Below are positions 10,276 through 20,189 of a stretch of DNA of 64,000 nucleotides, one piece after another. Within the stretch, counting starts at the first letter, position 1, and each line of letters begins with the position of its first letter. Origin of the DNA: Pseudomonas sp. P8_241. GTDB taxonomy: Bacteria; Pseudomonadota; Gammaproteobacteria; Pseudomonadales; Pseudomonadaceae. The stretch covers positions 2,306,001 through 2,370,000 of the forward strand of contig NZ_CP125377.1 of NCBI RefSeq assembly GCF_034008315.1. The letters run 5' to 3'. The notes below the pieces were generated by a model. That model did no database searches. It was not told where the DNA came from and worked only from the letters and a program-made list of their open reading frames with translations. Both the position numbers and the translations under genes were made by a program.

Positions 10276-13095
10276 ATGGTTCAAGTTCGCAAACTGGTGT
10301 TAGCAATAGCGGCCGCCTCGGCGCTGTCCTCCGGTATGGCGCATGCCCTCGGGCTCGGGGAATTGACCCTGAAATCGACGCTCAACCAGCCGCTGGTAGC
10401 GGAAATAGAGCTGCTCGATGTCAAGGATCTCACCGCCGCCGAAGTGGTGCCGAGCCTTGCTTCGCCTGACGATTTCGCCAAGGCCGGTGTCGACCGCCAG
10501 GCGTTTCTCAACGACTTGACCTTCACGCCGGTACTCAACGCCAGCGGTAAAAGCATCCTGCGCGTGACCTCCAGCAAACCGCTCTCCGAGCCCATGGTGA
10601 AATTCCTGGTGCAGGTGATGTGGCCGAACGGCCGCCTGTTGCGTGATTACAGCGTGCTGCTGGATCCATCGAAATTTTCGCCGCAAACCGCTGAAGCGGC
10701 TGCGCAATCCTCGTCAACGGTGGCCGCACCGGTCACCGGTGCAACCCCACCGTCCCAGTACACCACCACGCCGCGCGATACCCTCTGGGAAATTGCGGCC
10801 AAGGCGCGTAACGGTGGTTCGATCCAGCAGACCATGCTGGCCATCCAGGCCTTGAATCCGGATGCGTTCATCGATGGCAATATCAATCGTTTGAAGACCG
10901 GCCAGGTATTGCGCCTGCCGGACCAGACGCAAAGCACCACGCTGCCACAATCCAAGGCCATCGCCGAAGTGGCGGCCCAGAATACTGCGTGGCGTCAGGG
11001 GCGCCGATATGTCGCCAAGCCCGGGGCAGGGCAGCAGCAGATCGACGCCACCAGCCGTACCCGAGTTGAAGGGGGGGCGGCAGAGGCGGCTACCGATAAG
11101 CTGAGCCTGGTATCTGCCGAATCCGGCAAGAGCCGTGGCAAAGGCGCGGCCGGTGACGCCAAGGGCTTGAACAACAAGCTGGCGGTGACCCAGGAAAGCC
11201 TGGACACCACCCGACGTGACAACGCTGAACTGAAAAGTCGCATGACCGATCTGCAAAGTCAGATGGACAAGCTGCAGCGCCTGATCGAACTGAAAAACAA
11301 TCAATTGGCCAAGTTGCAGGCCGAGGGTGCAGCACAAGCACCGGATGTCGCGACGGCACCAGCGATGTCGGCGCAATTGGCTGACACTCCCGCGACAACG
11401 CCATCAGAGACGGCTCCAGTTTCGACGCCTGCGGAAGCGGCCCCTGAGGCGCCTGCGGCTCCGGTAGAGAAACCCGTCGAAACGCCGCCAGCGGCATCCG
11501 ACGATCAAAAATTTAACGAACTGCTGACCAACCCCTTATTGCTCGGCCTGGTAGGTGGTGGCGCGGTTGTACTGCTGCTTCTGCTGCTGTTGTTGGCTCG
11601 TCGCCGCAAAGCCCAGCAAGAAGCCGAGAAGCACCTGCGAATGGCGCGCGCGCTGGCCGAAGAGCAGCCTTTCTCGCCTGAGTTCGATCTGCCGGAAAGC
11701 AGCTTTGAAGGCCTGGAAATTCAACCGGCGAGTATGACGCTGGCCACCGCGGCGGCTCCAGCGCCTGCGCCGACACCTGTACCTGCACCTGTTCCGGTGG
11801 CATCGGTGGTGATGACGACGCCGATCGCGGCTCCTTTGGTGGCGCCGTCAGCCGAGCGCTCCGACGATGTACTGGGCCAGGCGCAATCGCACATCGACGC
11901 CGGCCGCCTGAACCAGGCCGCCGCGTTGCTGGAGGAAGGGGTCAGGCAAGAACCGCAGCGTAGCGATGTGCGATTGAAGCTGATGGAAGTCTACGGCCAG
12001 CAGGGCGACCGCGATGCATTCGTCGCGCAGGAGCGTCAGTTAGTCGCCAATGGAGACAACTTCGCCCAGGTTGAAAAACTGAAAGGTCGCTTCCCGGCGA
12101 TGGTATTGGCTGCGGCCGGTGGTATCGCAGCCGCCGCCGCTACGGCTGAACTCGATGCGCAATACGTCAAGGATCTGCTGCTGGATGAGCCGCAAGCACC
12201 CGCGGCGGAGGATGAGGATTTCGACCGCGTTTTCGATTTGAGTCTCGACGACCTTGAAAACGAGGCAGTGGCAAATGCTGCATCTGCTCCGGTGGCGGCC
12301 CCGGCCGAAGATGATCTGGACAGCACCTTCGATCTGAGCCTCGATGACCTGGAAAACGTAACACCGACAAACGCCGCATCTGCTCCGGTCTCGGCCGAAG
12401 ATGATCTCGACAGCGCTTTCGATCTGAGTCTTGATGACCTGGAAAACATTACCCCGACAGTCGTTACTCCAGCCCCGGAAACTGAATCGGCTGTGACCCT
12501 GGACGAACTGGAAGATTTTCCGTCGGACGACGATCTGAGCTTTGAGTCGGTGTTGCAGCAACAGACCGATATCAAAGAGAGTCTGAATGACCTTTCGGAC
12601 TTCGATCTGGATATGGATCTGGGTGCTGAGCCGTCGCCTGCCCTTGTTGCTGAAGACGACTTCTTGCTGGATCTGGACGCAGGGGTAAAGGATCTGCCGC
12701 CGGTCGACGCTCCCGCGTTGGCCGAAGCACCGCTGGACGATCTCGACCTGCCGGCCGATTTCGATCTCTCGCTGGCTGATGAGATGGATGCAGCAGATGC
12801 GCCAGATGCTTTCGCCGTCGAACTGGACGACGTAAACGCCGAACTGGATCGCCTGTCCCAGAGCATCAGCGAGCCGACCTTCACCGTGGACGACGCCTTG
12901 GCCACAGTGGGCGACGAACCGGAATTCGACTTCCTTTCGGGTACCGATGAGGTCGCGACCAAACTCGATCTGGCCCAGGCTTACATCGATATGGGCGACA
13001 GCGACGGTGCGCGGGATATCCTCAATGAGGTGGTGACTGAAGGCGATGAAGGTCAGAAAAGCGAAGCCAGGGAGTTGCTTTCGCGTTTGGCTTGA
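10276..13095 (+). CDS. fimV: FimV inner-membrane hub protein
   Basis: Polar hub needed for twitching motility and type IV pilus assembly in P. aeruginosa. 939 residues from the ATG at 10276, which has AAGGA seven bases upstream and begins a signal peptide ('KLVLAIAAASALSSGMAHA'). Order: FimV N-terminal domain ('LGELTLKSTLNQPLVAEIELL'), LysM peptidoglycan-binding domain near 161-215, coiled coil near 300-345, one transmembrane segment near 418-442 followed by RRRK, then a long acidic cytoplasmic part with three copies of 'FDLSLDDLEN' (near 652, 685, 714), and the conserved FimV C-terminal TPR-like domain ('KLDLAQAYIDMGDSDGARDI'). Copy number of the acidic repeat probably varies between strains. 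Confidence 0.95.
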   Translation: MVQVRKLVLAIAAASALSSGMAHALGLGELTLKSTLNQPLVAEIELLDVKDLTAAEVVPSLASPDDFAKAGVDRQAFLNDLTFTPVLNASGKSILRVTSSKPLSEPMVKFLVQVMWPNGRLLRDYSVLLDPSKFSPQTAEAAAQSSSTVAAPVTGATPPSQYTTTPRDTLWEIAAKARNGGSIQQTMLAIQALNPDAFIDGNINRLKTGQVLRLPDQTQSTTLPQSKAIAEVAAQNTAWRQGRRYVAKPGAGQQQIDATSRTRVEGGAAEAATDKLSLVSAESGKSRGKGAAGDAKGLNNKLAVTQESLDTTRRDNAELKSRMTDLQSQMDKLQRLIELKNNQLAKLQAEGAAQAPDVATAPAMSAQLADTPATTPSETAPVSTPAEAAPEAPAAPVEKPVETPPAASDDQKFNELLTNPLLLGLVGGGAVVLLLLLLLLARRRKAQQEAEKHLRMARALAEEQPFSPEFDLPESSFEGLEIQPASMTLATAAAPAPAPTPVPAPVPVASVVMTTPIAAPLVAPSAERSDDVLGQAQSHIDAGRLNQAAALLEEGVRQEPQRSDVRLKLMEVYGQQGDRDAFVAQERQLVANGDNFAQVEKLKGRFPAMVLAAAGGIAAAAATAELDAQYVKDLLLDEPQAPAAEDEDFDRVFDLSLDDLENEAVANAASAPVAAPAEDDLDSTFDLSLDDLENVTPTNAASAPVSAEDDLDSAFDLSLDDLENITPTVVTPAPETESAVTLDELEDFPSDDDLSFESVLQQQTDIKESLNDLSDFDLDMDLGAEPSPALVAEDDFLLDLDAGVKDLPPVDAPALAEAPLDDLDLPADFDLSLADEMDAADAPDAFAVELDDVNAELDRLSQSISEPTFTVDDALATVGDEPEFDFLSGTDEVATKLDLAQAYIDMGDSDGARDILNEVVTEGDEGQKSEARELLSRLA

Positions 13096-13112
13096 GTCGT
13101 TGGATGAGCGCA

Positions 13113-13146
13113 AAACGGCAACCTTTTAAGGTTGCCGTTTTTGTTT
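13113..13146 (+). terminator. Rho-independent terminator after fimV
   Basis: A stem of at least 11 bp, AAACGGCAACC with GGTTGCCGTTT, followed by a T-rich tail, 18 bp after the fimV stop. Confidence 0.92.
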
Positions 13147-13170
13147 GCAGGTTCAAAAGATCGCCCAACT

Positions 13171-13199
13171 CTGGCATCCCCGCCCGAGCGCCTTATAAT
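13171..13199 (+). promoter_or_regulatory. Sigma-70 promoter for truA
   Basis: CTGGCA (-35), a 17-bp spacer and a perfect TATAAT (-10, 13194-13199), placed right after the fimV terminator. The predicted transcript start is near 13205, so truA has a short leader. Confidence 0.75.
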
Positions 13200-13264
13200 G
13201 CCCACCTTTGCGTCAATCAGCAGGCTGTCACTCCTTGGCAAATATAGATAATCCGGCCGCCGAA

Positions 13265-14089
13265 ATGGCGGCCGACGGCTTTTTTCGGGTCGCCTTGGGC
13301 GTGGAATACAAAGGCTCGCGGTATCGTGGCTGGCAGCGTCAGGCCTCCGGCGTGCTCACCGTGCAGGAAACCCTCGAAAACGCCTTGTCCAAAGTCGCCG
13401 ATTCGCCGGTTTCCTTGCTATGCGCCGGCCGTACGGATGCCGGAGTACATGCCTGCGGACAAGTGGTGCATTTCGACACCCAGGTCGAGCGGTCGATGAA
13501 AGCCTGGGTGATGGGCGCCAATATCAATTTGCCCCACGACGTCAGCGTCAGCTGGGCAAAAGTCATGCCTGCGCATTTCCATGCCCGGTTCAAGGCGATC
13601 GCCCGGCGCTATCGCTACGTGATCTACAACGATCAGATTCGTCCGGCGCACCTGAATGAAGAAATCACCTGGAACCATCGCCCGCTGGACGTCGAGCGCA
13701 TGGCTGAAGCGGCTCAGTATCTGGTCGGTATACATGATTTCAGTGCTTTCCGTGCGGGTCAGTGCCAGGCCAAATCGCCGATCAAGGAGCTTCATCACCT
13801 GCGTGTCACCCGCCACGGCAAAATGATCGTGCTGGACATCCGCGCCAGTGCCTTCCTTCACCACATGGTGCGCAACATTGCCGGTGTACTGATGACGATC
13901 GGCACTGGCGAACGTCCGGTGGAGTGGATGAAAGAAGTGCTGGAAAGCCGCATACGCCGCTCCGGCGGGGTGACAGCGCATCCATTTGGCCTGTATTTGG
14001 TGCAGGTCGAATACCGCGACGAATTCGAGTTGCCCGAGCGTTACATCGGTCCACACTTCTTGACCGGCTTCTCGGAACTTGACGGCTGA
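13265..14089 (+). CDS. truA: tRNA pseudouridine(38-40) synthase
   Basis: Isomerises U38, U39 and U40 of the tRNA anticodon arm. The catalytic aspartate is in 'CAGRTDAGVHACGQ'; other signatures are 'GVEYKGSRYRGWQRQ' and 'FHARFKAIARRYRY'. 274 residues from the ATG at 13265. No strong ribosome site precedes it; an in-frame TTG at 13235 would add ten residues and is a real alternative. It has its own promoter at 13171. The order truA-trpF-accD-folC is conserved in Pseudomonas. Confidence 0.93.
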   Translation: MAADGFFRVALGVEYKGSRYRGWQRQASGVLTVQETLENALSKVADSPVSLLCAGRTDAGVHACGQVVHFDTQVERSMKAWVMGANINLPHDVSVSWAKVMPAHFHARFKAIARRYRYVIYNDQIRPAHLNEEITWNHRPLDVERMAEAAQYLVGIHDFSAFRAGQCQAKSPIKELHHLRVTRHGKMIVLDIRASAFLHHMVRNIAGVLMTIGTGERPVEWMKEVLESRIRRSGGVTAHPFGLYLVQVEYRDEFELPERYIGPHFLTGFSELDG

Positions 14090-14152
14090 CGCCCTCGAAC
14101 GCTTTTGTTACCATCCGGGACTTTCCCGGTTTTGTCTTGGAGTTGTATCGAC

Positions 14153-14797
14153 ATGTCAGCCGTTCGCAGCAAGATCTGTGGGATTACCCGCATAGAAGAT
14201 GCGTTGGCGGCCGTCGAAGCCGGGGCTGACGCCATTGGATTCGTGTTCTACGCCAAAAGCCCGCGGGCGGTGACGTTCCAGCAGGCGCGCTCGATCATCA
14301 AGGCGCTGCCGCCATTCGTGACCACCGTCGGCTTGTTCGTCAATGCCAGTCGTTGCGAGCTGGGAGAGATTCTTGACGCGGTGCCGCTGGATCTTTTGCA
14401 GTTTCATGGCGATGAAGTCGAAGCGGACTGCGAAGGCTGGCACCGTCCCTACATCAAGGCATTGCGGGTGAAGGCGGGAGATGACATTGCTGCGGCCTGT
14501 AATGCTTATCCGAGCGCCAGCGGGATTTTACTCGATGCTTATGTCGAAGGTGTTCCCGGAGGAACCGGTGAGGCCTTCGATTGGTCTTTGATACCGCAGG
14601 GCTTGAGCAAACCGATCATCCTGGCTGGAGGCCTTACACCCGACAACGTCGCCGAGGCGGTTGCGCGGGTTCGACCTTATGCCGTGGACGTCAGCGGCGG
14701 CGTAGAGGCCAGCAAGGGCATCAAGGACCCGGCAAAGATTCGCGCCTTCATCAAGGCCGCTGCAGGACCCGTAGGGCCCGTAGGAGCTGTCGAGTGA
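14153..14797 (+). CDS. trpF: Phosphoribosylanthranilate isomerase
   Basis: Amadori isomerisation in tryptophan synthesis. 214 residues, (beta/alpha)8 barrel. The general base cysteine is in 'SKICGIT', the general acid aspartate in 'AVDVSGGVE'; '[14 protein letters not shown]' and '[14 protein letters not shown]' form the phosphate site. The ATG at 14153 has GGAG ten bases upstream and begins at the usual point; an open frame upstream to 14105 is not used. The last residues ('[12 protein letters not shown]') are low-complexity and the stop codon lies inside a REP element, so the natural C terminus seems to have been rewritten. Confidence 0.95.
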   Translation: MSAVRSKICGITRIEDALAAVEAGADAIGFVFYAKSPRAVTFQQARSIIKALPPFVTTVGLFVNASRCELGEILDAVPLDLLQFHGDEVEADCEGWHRPYIKALRVKAGDDIAAACNAYPSASGILLDAYVEGVPGGTGEAFDWSLIPQGLSKPIILAGGLTPDNVAEAVARVRPYAVDVSGGVEASKGIKDPAKIRAFIKAAAGPVGPVGAVE

Positions 14798-14817
14798 AAC
14801 GAGGCTGCGATCTTTTT
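14780..14817. repeat. REP element overlapping the trpF stop
   Basis: Single Pseudomonas REP of the GTAGGAGCTG...GAGGCTGCGATCTTTT type (compare the palindrome at 29377-29446). It contains the last codons and the TGA of trpF (14795-14797). Confidence 0.8.
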
Positions 14818-15036
14818 GATCCGGTTCGCAATGTGACGGCTGGCACACTGCCGCCGTCTTTAACAGCACTTGCAAAAAGCAGGCACGGCTGAGGGGTATC
14901 GGGGTTGCACGCAGGTCATGTTTCGCGCTGACCGTGGCGGCTCTGCAATCATCGCCGCACACATGAATTTAGCTCAAGGGCATACGCGGGGCTGCGAACC
15001 AGAGTGTTCGGGCCGCCGGTACTGGAGAAAGAAAGC

Positions 15037-15957
15037 ATGAGCAACTGGTTGGTAGACAAACTGATCCCTTCGATCATGCGTTCCGAGGTCAAGAAGAGCT
15101 CGGTGCCTGAAGGTCTTTGGCACAAATGCCCGTCCTGCGAGGCTGTGCTGTATCGTCCCGAACTGGAAAAGACCCTGGATGTTTGCCCCAAGTGCAACCA
15201 TCACATGCGTATCGGCGCCCGCGCCCGCATCGATATTTTCCTTGATGTCGAAGGTCGTGCCGAGCTGGGTGCGGATCTGGAGCCGGTTGACCGTCTGAAA
15301 TTTCGCGACGGCAAGAAGTACAAGGATCGCCTGACCGCTGCGCAAAAGCAGACCGGCGAAAAAGATGCCCTGGTGTCCATGAGCGGTACCTTGCTTGGGA
15401 TGCCGGTCGTGGTTTCGGCGTTCGAGTTTTCCTTTATGGGCGGTTCGATGGGTGCCATCGTCGGTGAGCGTTTCGTGCGCGCCGCCAACTACGCCCTGGA
15501 AAAACGCTGCCCGATGATTTGCTTCGCCGCTTCCGGTGGTGCGCGGATGCAGGAAGCGCTGATCTCCTTGATGCAAATGGCCAAGACCTCCGCGGTGCTG
15601 GCGCGTCTGCGAGAAGAGGGCATCCCGTTTATCTCCGTGCTGACTGACCCGGTCTACGGCGGTGTTTCCGCCAGTCTGGCGATGCTGGGCGACGTGATTG
15701 TCGGTGAGCCGAAGGCACTGATCGGTTTCGCCGGTCCGCGCGTTATCGAGCAGACCGTTCGCGAAAAACTGCCGGAAGGCTTCCAGCGCAGTGAATTCCT
15801 GCTGGAACACGGTGCCATCGACATGATCGTTCACCGTCAGGAACTGCGTCCGCGTCTGGGCAATCTGCTGGCACAAATGATGGGCCTGCCGACGCCGAAA
15901 TTCGTCGCTGCACCCATCGAGCCGATCGTCGTTCCACCGGTACCTGCCAGCCTATGA
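15037..15957 (+). CDS. accD: Acetyl-CoA carboxylase carboxyltransferase subunit beta
   Basis: Transfers carboxyl from biotin to acetyl-CoA with AccA, the first step of fatty-acid synthesis. 306 residues. An N-terminal four-cysteine zinc ribbon ('CPSC' near residue 29, 'CPKC' near 51) is followed by the crotonase-fold carboxyltransferase ('[15 protein letters not shown]', '[16 protein letters not shown]', '[13 protein letters not shown]'). The ATG at 15037 follows GGAGAAAG. The preceding 239 bp hold only the REP and a leader. The stop overlaps the folC start by 4 bp (ATGA), indicating coupling. Confidence 0.97.
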   Translation: MSNWLVDKLIPSIMRSEVKKSSVPEGLWHKCPSCEAVLYRPELEKTLDVCPKCNHHMRIGARARIDIFLDVEGRAELGADLEPVDRLKFRDGKKYKDRLTAAQKQTGEKDALVSMSGTLLGMPVVVSAFEFSFMGGSMGAIVGERFVRAANYALEKRCPMICFAASGGARMQEALISLMQMAKTSAVLARLREEGIPFISVLTDPVYGGVSASLAMLGDVIVGEPKALIGFAGPRVIEQTVREKLPEGFQRSEFLLEHGAIDMIVHRQELRPRLGNLLAQMMGLPTPKFVAAPIEPIVVPPVPASL

Positions 15958-17261
15958 CCCAACGTACCCTGGGCGAATGGCTCGCCTACCTTGAGCAGTT
16001 GCACCCTTCGGCCATCGACATGGGCCTGGAGCGTTCGCAGCAGGTAGCGTCCCGCATGGGACTGGGCAAGCCGGCGCCTCGGGTGATTACCGTCACCGGC
16101 ACCAACGGCAAGGGTTCTACCTGTGCTTTCGTGGCGTCATTGCTGCGGGCGCAGGGCCTGAAAGTCGGTGTGTACAATTCTCCGCACCTGCTGCGTTACA
16201 ACGAGCGGGTGCAGGTCAATGATGTCGAAGCCACTGACGCACAGTTGTGCGAAGCCTTCGCGGCGGTAGAGGCGGGGCGTGGCGAAACGTCCCTGACCTA
16301 CTTCGAGATGGGTACCCTTGCGGCGTTCTGGCTGTTTCAGCGGTCGGCGCTCGATGCGGTGGTGCTGGAGGTCGGGCTCGGCGGGCGTCTGGACACGGTC
16401 AACGTGGTGGACGCCGACATGGCGCTGGTCACCAGCATTGGCGTCGATCATTCGGATTACCTGGGCGATACCCGCGAATCCGTGGCCTTTGAAAAGGCCG
16501 GTATCTTCCGTCAGGGCGCGCCTGCGCTTTGTGGCGACCTCAATCCTCCTCAACCCCTGCTGGATAAGGCTCGCGAGCTCAACTGCCGGTTTTTCCTGCG
16601 TGGGCGCGATTTTGATCTGGGCGTCACCGATCACAACTGGCAATGGCGCGGTCTTGACGCCCAAGGGCGCGTTGTCGAGTTGCGCGATGTACCTTTGCTC
16701 GATCTGCCGATGGAAAACGCGGCGCTGGCCTTGCAAGCTTACCTGTTGCTCGGTTTGCCTTGGGTGGATGCGCAGATTATTGAGGCACTGCAAGCGACGC
16801 GCGTGGTTGGTCGTTTGGATCGTCGCGAGATCAACTGGCACGGCAAGCGCCTGAGTTTATTGTTGGACGTGGGGCATAACCCTCATGCAGCGGAGTATCT
16901 GGCCCGTCGACTGGCGAGTCGACCTCCGGTCGGCAAGCGCCTGGCTGTGTTCGGTTTGCTGGCGGACAAGGATCTGGATGGTGTTGTCGGTGAATTGAGT
17001 GCTAGTGTCCAGCATTGGGCCGTTGCGCCGCTGGATTCTCCGCGCGCTCGACCGGTTGGCGATTTGCAGGGAGCGTTGCAGAGCCTTGGTGCTTCGGTGA
17101 CGTCCTACGCCAGTGTGGCCGCCGCCCTGGAAGGGCAGTGCGCGCAGGCAACGAGCGACGACGAAATCCTGTTGTTCGGATCATTTTATTGTGTCGCCGA
17201 GGCCCTTGAATGGTTGGCCCGGCGCTCCACGGAGGAAGTGGCAAATGGCATTGCTGGATAA
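15954..17261 (+). CDS. folC: Bifunctional dihydrofolate synthase / folylpolyglutamate synthase
   Basis: Adds glutamate to dihydropteroate and to tetrahydrofolates. 435 residues, Mur-ligase fold. P-loop '[18 protein letters not shown]' near 44; '[16 protein letters not shown]', '[15 protein letters not shown]' and '[17 protein letters not shown]' are family signatures. It overlaps accD by four bases at its start and the SPOR gene by 17 at its end, so the three are translated as one unit. Confidence 0.96.
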   Translation: MTQRTLGEWLAYLEQLHPSAIDMGLERSQQVASRMGLGKPAPRVITVTGTNGKGSTCAFVASLLRAQGLKVGVYNSPHLLRYNERVQVNDVEATDAQLCEAFAAVEAGRGETSLTYFEMGTLAAFWLFQRSALDAVVLEVGLGGRLDTVNVVDADMALVTSIGVDHSDYLGDTRESVAFEKAGIFRQGAPALCGDLNPPQPLLDKARELNCRFFLRGRDFDLGVTDHNWQWRGLDAQGRVVELRDVPLLDLPMENAALALQAYLLLGLPWVDAQIIEALQATRVVGRLDRREINWHGKRLSLLLDVGHNPHAAEYLARRLASRPPVGKRLAVFGLLADKDLDGVVGELSASVQHWAVAPLDSPRARPVGDLQGALQSLGASVTSYASVAAALEGQCAQATSDDEILLFGSFYCVAEALEWLARRSTEEVANGIAG

Positions 17262-17910
17262 GGCATACAAACAGCGTATGGTCGGCGCCCTGGTGCTGGT
17301 CGCGCTGGCGGTGATTTTTCTGCCCATGCTGTTTTCCCGTCAGGACGAACAGCGTTCGGTGACGGTCGAAGCCCCGGCCGCGCCACAGGCTCCGGCGATG
17401 CCGCAGGTACAAGTCGAGCCGGTGGTGGTGCCTGAACCGCAAGCATTGCCTCAGGAGCCGGTGCCCAGCGATGACGAAATCGCTCAGCAGGAAGCGCCCG
17501 TTGTGCCGGCCGTACCAACTGCGCCAGTGGCTGTGGCTCCAGCAGCCAAGCCGGTTGCGCCTGCTCCAAATCCTGCGTTGGCCGCCAAGCCTGCCACGCC
17601 ACCCGCTCAGCCGATCACAGCGGCAACGGGCAAGCCCGACACCACGCAAAGCCGGGTCGATGCCAATGGCCTGTCGGTCAGCTGGTCGGTACAACTGGCC
17701 AGCCTGTCGAGTCGTGAAAGCGCGGAGAAACTGCAAAAATCCCTGCGTAGCCAGGGTTACAACGCCTACATTCGTGCCGCTGACGGTAAAAATCGGGTGT
17801 TTGTCGGGCCGTTGATCGAGCGCGCCGAAGCGGATCGCCTGCGTGACTTGCTGAGCCGTCAACAGAACCTCAAGGGTTTTGTCGTGCGCTTTCAGCCAGA
17901 GCGCGGTTAA
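17245..17910 (+). CDS. SPOR-domain cell-division protein, DedD-like
   Basis: 221 residues. A short cytoplasmic N terminus ('[11 protein letters not shown]') precedes one membrane segment ('MVGALVLVALAVIFLPMLF'), a long Pro/Ala-rich periplasmic linker and a C-terminal SPOR domain ('WSVQLASLSSRESAEKLQKS' to 'FVVRFQPERG'). SPOR domains bind denuded glycan at the septum. The start at 17245 is set by GGAGGA upstream and by the normal membrane topology. It corresponds in place to PA3110. Confidence 0.9.
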   Translation: MALLDKAYKQRMVGALVLVALAVIFLPMLFSRQDEQRSVTVEAPAAPQAPAMPQVQVEPVVVPEPQALPQEPVPSDDEIAQQEAPVVPAVPTAPVAVAPAAKPVAPAPNPALAAKPATPPAQPITAATGKPDTTQSRVDANGLSVSWSVQLASLSSRESAEKLQKSLRSQGYNAYIRAADGKNRVFVGPLIERAEADRLRDLLSRQQNLKGFVVRFQPERG

Positions 17911-17949
17911 AACTATCGCCCCGATTTGAAATGCACTGACAATCGCAGC

Positions 17950-17978
17950 TTACCGATAAGCATGGGCTCTGCTAAAAT
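17950..17978 (+). promoter_or_regulatory. Sigma-70 promoter for cvpA-purF
   Basis: TTACCG, a 17-bp spacer and TAAAAT (17973-17978), 30 bp before the cvpA start. In E. coli cvpA-purF is controlled by PurR; I did not find a convincing PurR operator here. Confidence 0.6.
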
Positions 17979-18008
17979 GCGCCGCCTTATCCGTCTGTAG
18001 GCTGCACT

Positions 18009-18569
18009 GTGCCATTTACCTGGGTTGACTGGGCGATCGTTGCAATCGTCGCCATCTCCGCATTGATCAGTCTGAGCCGCGGCTTCGTCAAAGAAGCACT
18101 GTCGCTGGTGACCTGGATCATCGCAGCAGTCGTTGCCTGGATGTTTGGTGGTTCATTGTCCGAGTACCTCGCCGGATACATCGAAACGCCGTCAGCTCGT
18201 ATAATAACGGGCTGTGCCATCATGTTTATCGCCACGTTAATCGTAGGCGCAATGATCAATTATCTTATCGGCGAATTGGTTCGCGTCACCGGGCTCTCCG
18301 GAACCGATCGATTCCTCGGTATGGCCTTTGGCGCCGCGCGTGGTGTGTTGCTGGTGGTCATCGCCGTCGGGCTGTTGAGCCTGGGGCCGGTACAGCAGGA
18401 CGGGTGGTGGAAAGAGTCACAGCTCGTGCCAAAATTTCTATTGGTCGCCGATTGGTCCAAAAACCTGATTCTCGGGTGGAGCAGTCAGTGGCTTGCCAGC
18501 GGTATCAGCGTACCCGCTGAAATACCGTTCAAGGAACACCTCTTGCCGATGGCCAAAACGCCTCAGTGA
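18009..18569 (+). CDS. cvpA: Colicin V production family membrane protein
   Basis: 186 residues with four hydrophobic segments (around 5-25, 32-50, 65-88 and 103-122), the CvpA pattern. It starts with GTG at 18009 ('MPFTWVDWAIVAIVAISALISL'), because no in-frame ATG precedes the first membrane segment. The cytoplasmic loop 'SRGFVKEALSLVTWIIAA' is conserved in the family. It is paired with purF, as in most gamma-proteobacteria. Confidence 0.93.
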   Translation: MPFTWVDWAIVAIVAISALISLSRGFVKEALSLVTWIIAAVVAWMFGGSLSEYLAGYIETPSARIITGCAIMFIATLIVGAMINYLIGELVRVTGLSGTDRFLGMAFGAARGVLLVVIAVGLLSLGPVQQDGWWKESQLVPKFLLVADWSKNLILGWSSQWLASGISVPAEIPFKEHLLPMAKTPQ

Positions 18570-18610
18570 GCAGTGTTCAGTTCAGATCCATTAAGTAGGG
18601 GTTGCGTCGC

Positions 18611-20116
18611 ATGTGTGGCATCGTCGGTATCGTCGGTAAGTCGAACGTCAATCAGGCGCTGTATGACGCGCTAACCGTGCTCCAGCACCGCGGCCAGGAC
18701 GCTGCCGGTATCGTGACCAGCCATGATGGCCGGTTATTCCTGCGCAAGGACAACGGCCTGGTGCGTGACGTGTTCCAGCAGCGTCACATGCAGCGTCTGG
18801 TCGGCCACATGGGTATTGGCCATGTGCGCTACCCGACCGCAGGCAGCTCGACTTCGGCCGAAGCGCAACCGTTTTACGTCAACTCGCCTTACGGCATCAC
18901 CCTGGCGCACAACGGTAACCTGACCAACGTTGAACAATTGGCCAAGGAGATTTACGAATCTGACCTGCGCCATGTCAACACCAACTCCGACTCGGAAGTA
19001 CTGCTCAACGTGTTCGCACACGAACTGGCCCAGCGCGGCAAGTTGCAGCCTACCGAAGAGGACGTGTTTGCTGCTGTAACCGACGTGCACAACCGTTGCG
19101 TCGGTGGTTATGCGGTGGTGGCGATGGTGACCGGTTACGGCATCGTCGGTTTCCGCGATCCGCACGGTATCCGTCCGATCGTGTTCGGTCAGCGTCACAC
19201 CGACGAAGGCGTCGAGTACATGATCGCTTCCGAGAGTGTTTCCCTGGATGTGCTCGGTTTCACCCTGATTCGCGACCTGGCGCCGGGCGAAGCGGTCTAC
19301 ATCACTGAGGACGGCAAGCTGCACACCCGTCAGTGCGCGACCAACCCGTCGTTGACCCCGTGCATCTTCGAACACGTCTACCTGGCGCGTCCGGATTCGA
19401 TCATCGACGGCGTGTCGGTCTACAAGGCCCGTCTGCGCATGGGCGAGAAACTCGCCGAGAAGATCCTGCGCGAGCGCCCGGAACACGACATCGACGTGGT
19501 CATCCCGATCCCGGACACCAGCCGTACTGCGGCTCTGGAGCTGGCGAACCACCTGGGCGTGAAGTTCCGCGAAGGTTTCGTGAAAAACCGCTACATCGGC
19601 CGGACCTTCATCATGCCGGGCCAGGCTGCGCGGAAAAAGTCCGTCCGCCAGAAGCTCAACGCCATCGAGCTGGAGTTCCGTGGCAAGAACGTGATGCTGG
19701 TGGATGATTCCATCGTGCGCGGCACCACGTGCAAGCAGATCATCCAGATGGCTCGCGAAGCCGGCGCCAAAAACGTCTACTTCTGCTCCGCCGCTCCAGC
19801 CGTTCGCTACCCGAACGTCTACGGCATCGACATGCCCAGCGCTCACGAGCTGATCGCCCACAACCGTTCGACCCAGGACGTGGCCGACCTGATCGGCGCC
19901 GACTGGCTGATCTATCAGGACTTGCCTGACTTGATCGAAGCGGTCGGCGGCGGCAAGATCAAGATCGACAAGTTCGATTGCGCGGTGTTCGACGGCCATT
20001 ACGTCACCGGTGACGTCGACGAGGCTTACCTGAACAAGATCGAGCAGGCACGCAATGATGCCTCCAAGGTCAAGACGCAGGCAGTCAGTGCGATCATCGA
20101 TCTGTACAACAACTGA
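18611..20116 (+). CDS. purF: Amidophosphoribosyltransferase
   Basis: First committed step of purine synthesis: glutamine plus PRPP gives 5-phosphoribosylamine. 501 residues. The Ntn glutaminase begins with the nucleophile Cys2 ('MCGIVGIVG'), so Met removal is required and the start must be 18611, not the TTG three codons upstream. '[11 protein letters not shown]' and the PRPP loop '[18 protein letters not shown]' are clear. 41 bp after cvpA; terminator follows. Confidence 0.98.
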   Translation: MCGIVGIVGKSNVNQALYDALTVLQHRGQDAAGIVTSHDGRLFLRKDNGLVRDVFQQRHMQRLVGHMGIGHVRYPTAGSSTSAEAQPFYVNSPYGITLAHNGNLTNVEQLAKEIYESDLRHVNTNSDSEVLLNVFAHELAQRGKLQPTEEDVFAAVTDVHNRCVGGYAVVAMVTGYGIVGFRDPHGIRPIVFGQRHTDEGVEYMIASESVSLDVLGFTLIRDLAPGEAVYITEDGKLHTRQCATNPSLTPCIFEHVYLARPDSIIDGVSVYKARLRMGEKLAEKILRERPEHDIDVVIPIPDTSRTAALELANHLGVKFREGFVKNRYIGRTFIMPGQAARKKSVRQKLNAIELEFRGKNVMLVDDSIVRGTTCKQIIQMAREAGAKNVYFCSAAPAVRYPNVYGIDMPSAHELIAHNRSTQDVADLIGADWLIYQDLPDLIEAVGGGKIKIDKFDCAVFDGHYVTGDVDEAYLNKIEQARNDASKVKTQAVSAIIDLYNN

Positions 20117-20122
20117 GTTTCT

Positions 20123-20146
20123 ACCGGCCCTGAGGGGCCGGTTTTG
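20123..20146 (+). terminator. Rho-independent terminator after purF
   Basis: ACCGGCCC-TGA-GGGGCCGGT stem followed by TTTTG, 6 bp after the purF stop. Confidence 0.88.
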
Positions 20147-20189
20147 TATCTGGCTTTTAATTGACGAGAATAGGGAAAGGAGTGACAGC

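Noticed and set aside
12036..13113. Two long antisense ORFs in fimV
   Set aside because: Serine- or isoleucine-rich shadows of the acidic repeats of FimV.
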